A stretch of 41,024 nucleotides of DNA from a virus, in IMG/VR virus record IMGVR_UViG_3300045135_003520, positions 1-41,024 of that record, one strand, 5' to 3'. Both the position numbers and the translations under genes were made by a program. The notes below the pieces were generated by a model that saw only the letters and a program-made list of their open reading frames with translations, did not search any database and was not told the DNA's origin. This document shows, piece after piece, positions 24,054 to 31,297 of the stretch; within the stretch, counting starts at the first letter, position 1; each line of letters begins with the position of its first letter.

Positions 24054-24928
24054 TATTGGACTCCTTCTTCAGTATTTGTTTGGGTTTCGATAGGTGCTGG
24101 GCGAGCAAAGGTCAGGCGATCTGACGGAGGTGTTACTGGCCCATGAATTTTTTCCATAAGTCGACCTAGGTGCGGCTCCTCGATAACATCAAGTCGCCCA
24201 CTGCGGTCTTTAGCTGGATAGCCATAGGGATTTAGGGTGTGGTTAATAAAGGCGCGATATTTCTGGCCATCATCACTTTGAATTTCCGCAAGTGTGATGA
24301 CCTGATCAACGATGCCAGGCAGCTCTAGAGCCGTTTTTGAACCATCAATCTGTGGTGAATAAACCTTACGATTGAAGTCATCGACTTTTTCGTCGAGGAT
24401 GCCAACAAACCAGATATTCTTATTGCGGGTGTGCTGCAGATGAGTCAGCCAAGCAATCATCTCTTGCCCATGAAGGCCATAAGCACCACGCGTATCAGGT
24501 TTACCACTTCGTTCGCTGAACGCCTGAGGTTGTCCCTTGCACCATTGCAAGCAAAGGCGACCTGCGACAGTTATTGAATCGATAAACACCGTGTCGTATT
24601 TGTCAATGCTGCTAACGTCACCGAATTTAGCGCAGACTGCTTCATAGTGTGCTTGGCTGTATGGTTGTTCATCCCGTAGTGCTGGATTGGGGCCGCCAAT
24701 AAACACTGCAAAGTCACGGCATTCCTGCCATGTGCGCGGTCGAATCGCATCGCCAGTCCACCCCTCAACAGCAAGGTCACCCGCCTCTAAGTCGAAGAAC
24801 AAGGTTTTGTCTGCATCGACCGTCCACAATAAACTAGTTTTTCCGATGCCTGATGGACCAAGAATGCAGCCTTTGATCCCGCGCTTTTCTGCCAATCGCT
24901 GATCGGCCGTAATGATTGGAAAGGCCAT
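24053..24928 (-). CDS. Sak4-like RecA-fold recombination ATPase
   Basis: A 291-residue AAA_24/Sak4-type ATPase. It has GCILGPSGIGKTSLLWTVDADKTLFFDLEAGD with Walker A (24-31), KYDTVFIDSITVAGRLCLQW with Walker B (110-129), and a central GLHGQEMIAWLTHLQHTRNKNIWFVGILDEK typical of the family. Sak4 proteins promote ssDNA annealing with a partner SSB, which is the next gene. The ATG at 24928 has GGAGGTGAAGTA upstream and touches the stop of the small gene before it. The early-operon position agrees with phage recombination-dependent replication. Confidence 0.92.
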   Translation of the reverse strand: MAFPIITADQRLAEKRGIKGCILGPSGIGKTSLLWTVDADKTLFFDLEAGDLAVEGWTGDAIRPRTWQECRDFAVFIGGPNPALRDEQPYSQAHYEAVCAKFGDVSSIDKYDTVFIDSITVAGRLCLQWCKGQPQAFSERSGKPDTRGAYGLHGQEMIAWLTHLQHTRNKNIWFVGILDEKVDDFNRKVYSPQIDGSKTALELPGIVDQVITLAEIQSDDGQKYRAFINHTLNPYGYPAKDRSGRLDVIEEPHLGRLMEKIHGPVTPPSDRLTFARPAPIETQTNTEEGVQ

Positions 24929-25236
24929 TACTTCACCTCCCCATGTTCACGCAGAAACTCAAGCGCATAGTCGGCGCCTTTGGCACCGTAGCCTCGAGCC
25001 ATGTCATGCACTCGGCGTAGTGATTCCATTTCCTGAACAATGCGACTGAGCTCTTTATTCAAACCCTGCTGTGCAAAGGCCAAGTCATCAACGGTCGCTA
25101 GAAGCAACGCCTTGGATTCAGGCTCTCCTTTGTCAGATACATCAGGAATAGAAATCGCATCTGGCAGGCTTTCCAGTGAAAAACTGCTCTTGCGCAAAGC
25201 CTCTAAAAAATTGGTTTCTTTGGTAAAAATCGTCAT
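24928..25236 (-). CDS. Small hypothetical protein of the early operon
   Basis: A 102-residue protein, mainly helical: LPDAISIPDVSDKGEPESKALLLATVDDLAFAQQGLNKELSRIVQEMESLRRVHDMARGYGAKGADYALEFLREHG. I do not recognise the family. The central segment from about residue 45 to 80 has a heptad-like pattern, so it may self-associate. It is tightly packed with genes on both sides, and an AAGGAG lies nine bases before its ATG. Its position beside the Sak4-like ATPase suggests a recombination accessory role, not shown by the sequence. Confidence 0.75.
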   Translation of the reverse strand: MTIFTKETNFLEALRKSSFSLESLPDAISIPDVSDKGEPESKALLLATVDDLAFAQQGLNKELSRIVQEMESLRRVHDMARGYGAKGADYALEFLREHGEVK

Positions 25237-25238
25237 GA

Positions 25239-25709
25239 TTATTGCTCCTTTGCAAGGCTGAGACGGAAGGTGGGTTTGCCAGTTTTTAATGTCCGAGCGG
25301 GTTCAAAAACGGTTCGAAGGTTTTCAGGCCAAGCGGTGTATTTGCGCTCAGCCACCTTGTAAGTGATGTCCAAGAATTCAGCTGGGTTGTCGCCACTGGC
25401 AGAAATTCGCTGTGCGATTTCAGATAATTGCGATTGGTCCCAGACGGGCTTTTTCGGAAGGTCAGATGACACTCGCACACCCTCGTCGTCAAAGTTGACG
25501 GTTCCGGTGTCTTTGCCGAGCTGAGTTCTTAACTCACTAACTTTTGGGTCGTATTTCATGGCAATTGCGCCATCGACCCAGTCTTTAAGCTCTTTGGCAT
25601 TGCGAAGGTAGTTGGCCGCTTCAGCCTGAACACGCATCAATTCAGCAGCAGTCATACCTGCCAACTCACCGATGCTCATAGCTTGGGCTTGTTCTAGGGA
25701 AAGACTCAT
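25239..25709 (-). CDS. Hypothetical protein of the early operon
   Basis: A 156-residue protein with an N-terminal helical region (MSLSLEQAQAMSIGELAGMTAAELMRVQAEAANYLRNAKELKDWVDGAIAMKYDPKVSELRTQLGKDTGTVNFDDEGVRV) and a C-terminal basic tail ending PTFRLSLAKEQ. I recall similar proteins at this place in recombination operons, but I know no function. The ATG overlaps the stop of the helix-turn-helix gene, with AGGAGGTGACGC upstream. The phrase DTGTVNFDDEGVRV is the best handle for a family search. Confidence 0.75.
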   Translation of the reverse strand: MSLSLEQAQAMSIGELAGMTAAELMRVQAEAANYLRNAKELKDWVDGAIAMKYDPKVSELRTQLGKDTGTVNFDDEGVRVSSDLPKKPVWDQSQLSEIAQRISASGDNPAEFLDITYKVAERKYTAWPENLRTVFEPARTLKTGKPTFRLSLAKEQ

Positions 25710-25915
25710 GCGTCACCTCCTGCTACGCGCTCAGAGGTACTCTTGCGAAGACAGTCTTGCTCATAAGCCTCGACGTCTTCGAGGCGGTACATCACGCGAC
25801 CTTGTAGTTTGAGAAAGACGGGGCCGATGCCTTCAGAGCGCCAGCGCTCCAATGTGGCTTCGCTGACACCCCAGCGGTTGGCTAATTGCCGTTGGTTCAT
25901 ATGATTTACACTCAC
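25706..25915 (-). CDS. AlpA/MerR-like helix-turn-helix protein, copy 1
   Basis: A 69-residue DNA-binding protein: MNQRQLANRWGVSEATLERWRSEGIGPVFLKLQGRVMYRLEDVEAYEQDC. This is the excisionase/AlpA-like winged helix, with the recognition helix at about residues 17-30. It is the first gene of the early operon and starts at a GTG (25915) with AGGAG six bases upstream. A diverged paralogue lies at 40536-40733 by the right end. Possible roles are an early-operon regulator, an excisionase, or a Cox-like switch. Confidence 0.88.
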   Translation of the reverse strand: MSVNHMNQRQLANRWGVSEATLERWRSEGIGPVFLKLQGRVMYRLEDVEAYEQDCLRKSTSERVAGGDA

Positions 25916-26197
25916 GTTGCACTCCTAATGGTTATTGCGGAAACGTGAGGTAATGATGTGCTTCGGTGGGTTAGGAGCCGTTTAGGGCTAAGTTAGGAGT
26001 AAGGTTAGATTTGATTACGCACATATTTATTTTTAATAATTGCACGCAAAAATACGACACTTAAATAGATATAGCGCATATTTATCAATGACTTAAACGC
26101 ATGTTCGCAACCAATAACTGTCGTATTTTTGATTGACTTAATGGCTTGGTTCTGCTAAGTTTGTATAAGAATCGTTCTCAATAGAGAGTTAACCGTC
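25916..26197. promoter_or_regulatory. Divergent intergenic control region with repeats
   Basis: These 282 bases separate the leftward early operon from the rightward AbiE pair. They contain the 12-bp inverted repeat AAAAATACGACA (26048-26059) and TGTCGTATTTTT (26119-26130), a direct repeat GCRCATATTTAT (26019-26030 and 26074-26085), and several TTAGG words at 25969-26007. TTGACT (26133) and TATAAG (26164) lie before the AbiE genes but are spaced too far apart to call a standard promoter. The region probably holds both promoters and their operators. Confidence 0.5.
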
Positions 26198-26608
26198 ATG
26201 AAACGCTTGTCACTTAAATCAAAGGTCGCCACGAAGATATCGCGCTCGAAGCGTGAGGTTTTTCTACGTACTGACTTTGAGAAGCTGGCAGGGTACGACC
26301 AAATTGGCCGGGCATTGCGCCAGCTAACCTCCGACGGTGTGCTTGTTAAGGTTGGTTATGGTCTTTATGCCAGGGCTCGGCCGAATAGAATTACAGGTAA
26401 ACCTATGCTGGCCGCTAAAGGTGGCTTCACTCAAGTAGCAGAAGAAGCGCTTTCTCGACTAGGTGTAAAATGGGAGCCTTCTAAGTCGGTTCTTGATTAC
26501 CAGTCAGGTTCAACTCAGATCCCAGCAAATGCCGAAGTTATCATCTTTGAACGCTTCAATCGTCGCATAGGTACAGAGAAGTTCGAGCTTCAAATGGCTC
26601 GAGCTTAA
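26198..26608 (+). CDS. abiEi: AbiEi-like antitoxin (DUF6088-type)
   Basis: A 136-residue protein with an N-terminal winged-helix region (KREVFLRTDFEKLAGYDQIGRALRQLTSDGVLVKVGYGLYARAR, about 19-62) characteristic of AbiEi-type antitoxins that repress their own promoter. A domain follows with AEEALSRLGVKWEPSKSVLDYQSGSTQIPANAEVIIFERFNRRIG. The one-base overlap with the AbiEii-like gene makes a type IV toxin-antitoxin pair convincing. The 12-bp inverted repeat upstream is a candidate operator. It lies immediately right of the early operon, a common cargo position. Confidence 0.88.
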   Translation: MKRLSLKSKVATKISRSKREVFLRTDFEKLAGYDQIGRALRQLTSDGVLVKVGYGLYARARPNRITGKPMLAAKGGFTQVAEEALSRLGVKWEPSKSVLDYQSGSTQIPANAEVIIFERFNRRIGTEKFELQMARA

Positions 26609-27543
26609 TGAGCACAGTCGACTCATCCCTTTTTCTTGATATTGCAGATGCGCTGGGCATAAGCAGCCCAGCAATTGTTGAAAAGGACTATTGGGCTACG
26701 CAGCTATTAAAAGAAATATCGCAGCTCACACCAGAGGGCTTTCAACTTGTTTTTTCAGGCGGGACTTGTTTAGCCAAAGCACATCAAAACACCTTCAGAA
26801 TGTCGGAAGATATCGACATTAAAATGATCCCCAATGCAGATACTCTGGCGCAATCCAAAAATCAGCAGCGACAATTACGACGCAATATTCATCAGCTTAT
26901 TCTCAATATCATTTCTGACTCTGGCATCTTCAAGCTTGTCGCAGACCCTAAAAAACGGAATGAAGGCAAGTATCAGCAATTCTTGATTGAATACCCTAGA
27001 GAGCATGACACCCCGGATGCACTAAGACCGCATTTGCAGCTGGACTTAACAGAGTCTGACTTACTTGAAGATCCAATAGAGCTTTCCTTGAGCTCCCTTT
27101 ATGCGAGCACTCTTAAAGAAGCAGGTGAGATTCAAAACATTGCATGTGTCACAGTGCACTCGACTGCCAGTGAAAAATTCATTTCGCTCCTTCGCAGGAC
27201 TGCATCACACGCTCGGGATAATTCCAGGGCAGACGATGAAACATTAATTCGGCACGTTTATGATCTGCACCTCATATACGAATCAATGGCATCACCTGCC
27301 GATTTAAAGCTAATGGTTAAGCGAGTTATTGAAATCGACAAAAGTCAGTTTGGAAATCAGCACGAAGAGTTCGTAAACGATGCACACTCCGAGCTGCGAT
27401 ACGGCCTATCTTTATTAATTGAGCAGGCACACCACCAAGAACGATACGATCAATTTATTGGGCCTCTCGTCTATCACCCATCTCCCGCCAAATGGGACGA
27501 GGCCATTTCGAGCGTCCAAGAACTTGCTGATCACTGGCTTTAG
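26608..27543 (+). CDS. abiEii: AbiEii-like nucleotidyltransferase toxin
   Basis: A 311-residue toxin. The nucleotidyltransferase core is FQLVFSGGTCLAKAHQ with GGT at 51-53, followed by RMSEDIDI with the metal-binding D68 and D70. VEKDYWATQLLKEI (24-37) is a further family signature, and an internal KFISLLRRTASHARDNSRADDETLIRHVYDLHLI matches the helical second half. AbiE pairs block phage growth by abortive infection and can stabilise mobile DNA. Some enzymes of this group modify tRNA; which target applies here is unknown. Confidence 0.92.
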   Translation: MSTVDSSLFLDIADALGISSPAIVEKDYWATQLLKEISQLTPEGFQLVFSGGTCLAKAHQNTFRMSEDIDIKMIPNADTLAQSKNQQRQLRRNIHQLILNIISDSGIFKLVADPKKRNEGKYQQFLIEYPREHDTPDALRPHLQLDLTESDLLEDPIELSLSSLYASTLKEAGEIQNIACVTVHSTASEKFISLLRRTASHARDNSRADDETLIRHVYDLHLIYESMASPADLKLMVKRVIEIDKSQFGNQHEEFVNDAHSELRYGLSLLIEQAHHQERYDQFIGPLVYHPSPAKWDEAISSVQELADHWL

Positions 27544-27717
27544 CAATTATGATACGCAGACCAAGCATACGCCCCTTGGTCATTAAATATGAGGCAAGCT
27601 AAAAATCTTGTGGGCCCGCGCAAGCACCCATCGCGGTCAGCTCGTAAGGAGCAAGTAGCGATATGAAAATGGCAGCGGCTTTTCAGATATTATTAGCCTT
27701 GATGGCGAAAGGAATTT
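27544..27717. other. Convergent intergenic region with hairpins
   Basis: AbiEii ends at 27543 and the opposite-strand operon ends at 27718. Between them CTTGTG/CGCAAG pair around six bases (27607-27624), and ATCGC/GCGAT (27630-27662) enclose a nested GCTC/GAGC pair. Neither has a clear U tract, so these are at best weak bidirectional terminators. A 42-codon frame starting at 27663 is unconvincing. Confidence 0.3.
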
Positions 27718-28656
27718 CTAATCGGTCTTTAACCAACAATTCCCGTTACCATAACCGACCACATCCCGCCAACGCTTATCCTTACCACTAAAAGCCTGAG
27801 AAAGTGCGCTTGCTTTAGATTCTGCATTTTCCAGTACCGCCGCTGTCCGCAATTTTTCTTGGCCAGACTCCCAGGCTTCAAACAGCTGACGAATAATTCG
27901 TTTATGCGTTAAGCCAGTGAATATATATTGCTCGCCATTTACGGCCAGCTCCCCTCCATCTTCAGAGCACCATGTGGGGGGACGCTTAGATTGATGAGAA
28001 CGCCCATATCCCAGTAGCTCCATCAGCAGGTCTTTATCGATAGCCGATACACTTTGCTGGTCAGGCAGCAGCAGATCATGGACTGCTATGCATAATGGCT
28101 CACCCGGTATTGGCGGTCCATCATGAGATATAGCACTATCAGCTAAGATAACTGCTGAGCGACGACGTGCAAATGAGCTGAATGCCAGATTCACTGCGGA
28201 GATGGTTTGCGCCAAACAGGCCCTTCTACAAAACAATACCGCAACGCGACTTTTGCCGAGCCATACATCCCCAAGATCCCATAGAATACCACTAGCCAAT
28301 TCTGTTACAGATTGGTGAGACGATATTTCGAGCCACCGCTGAACACACCGTAAAAAATGGTTACTACTAACTTGGTATTTACCTATTGAGGTTGTGGGCA
28401 CATTCACCCAACCACCACCCGGTGAGAAATAACGATACCCAGAGCCACTTGGACAGGGCAACAATTCACAGTCCTGATCATCGACATTAATAGATGTCGC
28501 AGAGTTTTGCAGCGGATGAATCATCCTCGTATTTAACAGTTCTTTGAAATCTGTGGTAATCGATAAGTCTTCAGCGTCCACTTGTTGTTTTGGCGTACTA
28601 ATAATCTTAAGCAGAAGCGCAAGCGCGCCTCTGCTCAGCGTGACTGCTGCGCTCAT
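27718..28656 (-). CDS. Unrecognised protein, second gene of accessory operon
   Basis: A 312-residue protein with no family I recognise. The start MSAAVTLSRGALALLLK (28656) overlaps the upstream stop by ATGA, so it is made together with the 390-residue partner. The middle has hydrophobic helices (KSRVAVLFCRRACLAQTISAVNLAFSSFARRR), and a PIPGEPLCIAVHDLLL stretch follows. The C-terminal 80 residues (VNGEQYIFTGLTHKRIIRQLFEAWESGQEKLRTAAVLENAE...WRDVVGY) read like a winged-helix domain. It is divergent from an XRE-ImmA pair and could be the effector of a regulated defence or toxin system; that is inference. Confidence 0.75.
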   Translation of the reverse strand: MSAAVTLSRGALALLLKIISTPKQQVDAEDLSITTDFKELLNTRMIHPLQNSATSINVDDQDCELLPCPSGSGYRYFSPGGGWVNVPTTSIGKYQVSSNHFLRCVQRWLEISSHQSVTELASGILWDLGDVWLGKSRVAVLFCRRACLAQTISAVNLAFSSFARRRSAVILADSAISHDGPPIPGEPLCIAVHDLLLPDQQSVSAIDKDLLMELLGYGRSHQSKRPPTWCSEDGGELAVNGEQYIFTGLTHKRIIRQLFEAWESGQEKLRTAAVLENAESKASALSQAFSGKDKRWRDVVGYGNGNCWLKTD

Positions 28657-29825
28657 TCTTGAACCTCTTCGACCAAGCCCCAACGCTTGAGGTACTTTTC
28701 ACCAATCAATCGCTCCTTGTCAGTTCTGCTTCTCAAGTCACAACCATTTGGCATTGAGATTTTTACAGGCAGAACCTTACCGCGCCCATGTCCATTTTCA
28801 GGGTGGAAGCGGATATTGATCTTGGCCTGCACCGGTGCAAACCCACCGGTAGACAAGGGGTTTTGTTCACCAAAATGTTCTCGTGCGTATTCATGGAGAG
28901 CGATATTGCTTTTAGCAGGCACCTCAATTTGCACCCGACCTTCTCCGGCTAAGTCTTTGACCTTCATCAGAACCAATTGGACAGATTCAATGCCATCTTC
29001 AAGGTCCCAATCTAATGGCTTATTTTCCATAAGTGGCATCAAATCAAATCGGCGCAGTGGAACCTTGTCTGCTGTCACTGGCTGCTTAAGCAGATCCTCA
29101 GTGAATGCTTTTGCGATGGTATCGCGACGCTCTTGCTTAGAGGCGACCACCTCAATAGTGCCGGTACCGGATGAGTAAGTAATGGCATGCTCAGAAACCG
29201 GACGACGAATGCGCGAGACGATATCTTCGTCACCTTTAAACTCAAGGTAAGAGTCAGGCAGTCCCTCCTGATAGATCATGACCTGCACAACGTTGATGTC
29301 GTTACCCTCCTCATCAGGTTGAACACGTTCAAATAGTTCAATCTTCACCTTCTCGCCCAGGCCAAACAACTCCTTAACCTTGTCCTTGAAGATATCCATA
29401 GAAACTTGATCACTATGCAGCGGCAATGATGTTTCTACTTGGTATCCCGACCATTTCTGGCCATGCCGGTATTGATCGGCATAGCGGATATCTTCTGCCT
29501 GCCTGAACTTATCGCGATGAGTTTGAAACACCCACAAGCTCCTCTCCGCAGCAGTTTCATGTTTAAGGAGCTCAGTGGAATCAGCAAATGTGCTTAACAG
29601 CGCTGCCTGACCCACCTCGTCAGTCATATGCTTGATTCTTTCCAGATCAAGCGTGATTTGAATTTGCACATCGGCAGGTTGATGGTCATACAGCTCGATA
29701 ACCTTGCTGGCCACCTCAGGCTGCTCTTTTGACCAGTCCACCAGATCAAAACCGTCATTGGCAGAAAAGTATGACTTCAATCCCTGAGATGAAGCATGGT
29801 TAACGAATTTACGAACGATTGGCAT
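28653..29825 (-). CDS. Unrecognised protein, first gene of accessory operon
   Basis: A 390-residue protein of unknown family. The first 150 residues are largely helical and charged (SKEQPEVASKVIELYDHQPADVQIQITLDLERI). The middle holds a beta-rich stretch with VVQVMIYQEGLPDSYLEFKGDEDIVSRIRRPVSEHAITYSSGTGTIEVVAS (about 197-247), and the end has KVLPVKISMPNGCDLRSRTDKERLIGEKYLKRWGL. I start at the ATG at 29825, with GAGGA nine bases upstream. It shares a 165-bp divergent region with the XRE gene and is coupled to the next gene. No transmembrane segments are evident. Confidence 0.75.
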   Translation of the reverse strand: MPIVRKFVNHASSQGLKSYFSANDGFDLVDWSKEQPEVASKVIELYDHQPADVQIQITLDLERIKHMTDEVGQAALLSTFADSTELLKHETAAERSLWVFQTHRDKFRQAEDIRYADQYRHGQKWSGYQVETSLPLHSDQVSMDIFKDKVKELFGLGEKVKIELFERVQPDEEGNDINVVQVMIYQEGLPDSYLEFKGDEDIVSRIRRPVSEHAITYSSGTGTIEVVASKQERRDTIAKAFTEDLLKQPVTADKVPLRRFDLMPLMENKPLDWDLEDGIESVQLVLMKVKDLAGEGRVQIEVPAKSNIALHEYAREHFGEQNPLSTGGFAPVQAKINIRFHPENGHGRGKVLPVKISMPNGCDLRSRTDKERLIGEKYLKRWGLVEEVQE

Positions 29826-29882
29826 AAGCACAATTCCTCAATATAAGTGATAAACGGCAAACTCTCGGCATTCAATTACAGA

Positions 29883-29961
29883 AAGTTCAAGATAGCGAAC
29901 TTATATAATATGGGCGCTTATATTTCTTTTCAAGTAAAAAAGGTAAGTCTATAATGAACTT
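29883..29961. promoter_or_regulatory. Operator-like half-sites and -10 boxes between the divergent operons
   Basis: AAGTTC (29883-29888) and GAACTT (29897-29902) form an inverted repeat, and a third GAACTT lies at 29956-29961. TATAAT occurs at 29904-29909 and 29950-29955, each touching a half-site. A TTTTCA at 29927 is 17 bases before the second TATAAT, a plausible plus-strand promoter about 36 bases before the XRE start. The XRE protein is the likely repressor here. Confidence 0.5.
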
Positions 29962-29990
29962 TTTACATCATTCACTGAGGAGGCAATGCC

Positions 29991-30311
29991 GTGGCCAACG
30001 TATTAGGGGCCAAAATCAAAGAGCTTCGCAAAGAAAAAGCCCTTACATTAGAACAACTTGCGGAGAAAATAGGATCAGGAAAAAGCTATATCTGGGAGAT
30101 TGAAAATAAAGGTGTAAAACGCCCATCTGCCGAAAAATTAGCCGCTATAGCCAAAGCACTGGATGTTACAACTGACTATCTGATTGACGACACACAAACA
30201 GAAGTCTCTGACGATCTAGAAAAAGAAGTGTTTTACCGGAAGCTGGGACAACTCGACAAAGGGGACCAAGATCGAATAATGGATATGATAGACGCATGGA
30301 GCAAGAAGTAG
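29991..30311 (+). CDS. XRE-family repressor
   Basis: A 106-residue Cro/CI-type regulator. The helix-turn-helix domain covers about residues 6-65: GAKIKELRKEKALTLEQLAEKIGSGKSYIWEIENKGVKRPSAEKLAAIAKALDVTTDYLIDD. A short helical tail follows (KLGQLDKGDQDRIMDMIDAW). The start is a GTG with GAGGAGG seven bases upstream. It overlaps the ImmA/IrrE gene, the usual pairing in which the metallopeptidase cleaves the XRE repressor to release control. It probably regulates itself and the divergent operon. Confidence 0.94.
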   Translation: MANVLGAKIKELRKEKALTLEQLAEKIGSGKSYIWEIENKGVKRPSAEKLAAIAKALDVTTDYLIDDTQTEVSDDLEKEVFYRKLGQLDKGDQDRIMDMIDAWSKK

Positions 30312-31228
30312 TGCCAGAGAAGAAATTCCCCCACAAGGAAGCCAACCGAATTACAAAGTTTTTGGACCTTGGCTTCAATGGCAGCGACCGTTTTCCAGTC
30401 GATGTAAAGAAAGTCGCTCTGGAACTAACACCAGAGTTTAATAAAGACCCAATCACTGCCGTTGATGGTAATAGTATCGGTAAGTCTGTAGATGGGATGC
30501 TGGTAAAGCATCCCACAAAAGAAGAATGGGCGATATTTTACAATACTGACGTAGTTCATCCAGGAAGAACCAACTTCACCATGGCTCATGAACTGGGTCA
30601 CTACATGGTTCACCGGCCAGTACTGAATAAAACCAAGTTCGAATGTGGCGAAGAAGACATGCTGGATGAAAACCAGCAAGGTATCGATATCGAAGCAGAA
30701 GCTAATGCCTTCGCCGCCAACTTGCTGATGCCTAACCACGACTTCCGCGCACAAACCGACGGTCAAAAATTTAGTATCGACCTAATGCAGCACTGTGCTA
30801 ATCGCTACGGCGTATCGTTAACTGCGGCAGTGCTAAAGTGGCCAGATTTCACAAAGAAACGCGCTATCGGCCTGCTGTCTGAAGAAGGCTTTATGCATTG
30901 GTCAAAATCGAGCAACAGCGCTTTTCGCTCTGGCCGTTACTTCGCCACAAAGAAAAACTGTGTTGAAATCCCAGAGTTCTCGTTAGCTGCGGAAGATCAG
31001 TATTCAGCAGAAGCTAGAAATGGCGTCAGGCATGGGCCAGATATTTGGTTTCCCGGCGAAGAAGTTATCGAGCATAGCATTTACTCTGAGGAGTACGGTA
31101 AGACCCTAACCATCCTTGTTCTAGATGATGCAGACGGATACAGCGACCCAGGTGATTTCAGCGAAGATGATGAGCTGCTTACTGATTCGTACACTAACTT
31201 TATTAACAATGGACAGAAGCCGTACTGA
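30296..31228 (+). CDS. ImmA/IrrE-family metallopeptidase
   Basis: A 310-residue protein. The zinc site is FTMAHELGHYMVHRP, with HExxH at 98-102, and the third ligand is likely in DIEAEANAFAANLLMP (about 131-146). Family members cleave XRE-type repressors on a signal, as in ICEBs1 ImmR-ImmA and deinococcal IrrE-DdrO. The C-terminal half (about 180-310) is an extra domain with SGRYFATKKNCVEIPEFSL and is longer than minimal ImmA. It is coupled to the XRE gene by a 16-base overlap. Confidence 0.92.
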   Translation: MEQEVVPEKKFPHKEANRITKFLDLGFNGSDRFPVDVKKVALELTPEFNKDPITAVDGNSIGKSVDGMLVKHPTKEEWAIFYNTDVVHPGRTNFTMAHELGHYMVHRPVLNKTKFECGEEDMLDENQQGIDIEAEANAFAANLLMPNHDFRAQTDGQKFSIDLMQHCANRYGVSLTAAVLKWPDFTKKRAIGLLSEEGFMHWSKSSNSAFRSGRYFATKKNCVEIPEFSLAAEDQYSAEARNGVRHGPDIWFPGEEVIEHSIYSEEYGKTLTILVLDDADGYSDPGDFSEDDELLTDSYTNFINNGQKPY

Positions 31229-31297
31229 TGAATTAAAGGGTTGCCTAAACAAACTCTTTCAGCTTAGACGGGAAAATATTAATTGGATCAAAGAACA

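Noticed and set aside
27663-27791. Short plus-strand frame starting MKMAAAFQILLALMAK in the convergent gap
   Set aside because: The AAGGAG is too far from the ATG, and most of the frame lies antisense to the next gene.
29991-31228. XRE-ImmA as the sole lysogeny repressor of the phage
   Set aside because: It lies 4 kb from the early promoter region and faces its own divergent operon, so local control seems more likely; the sequence cannot exclude a wider role.
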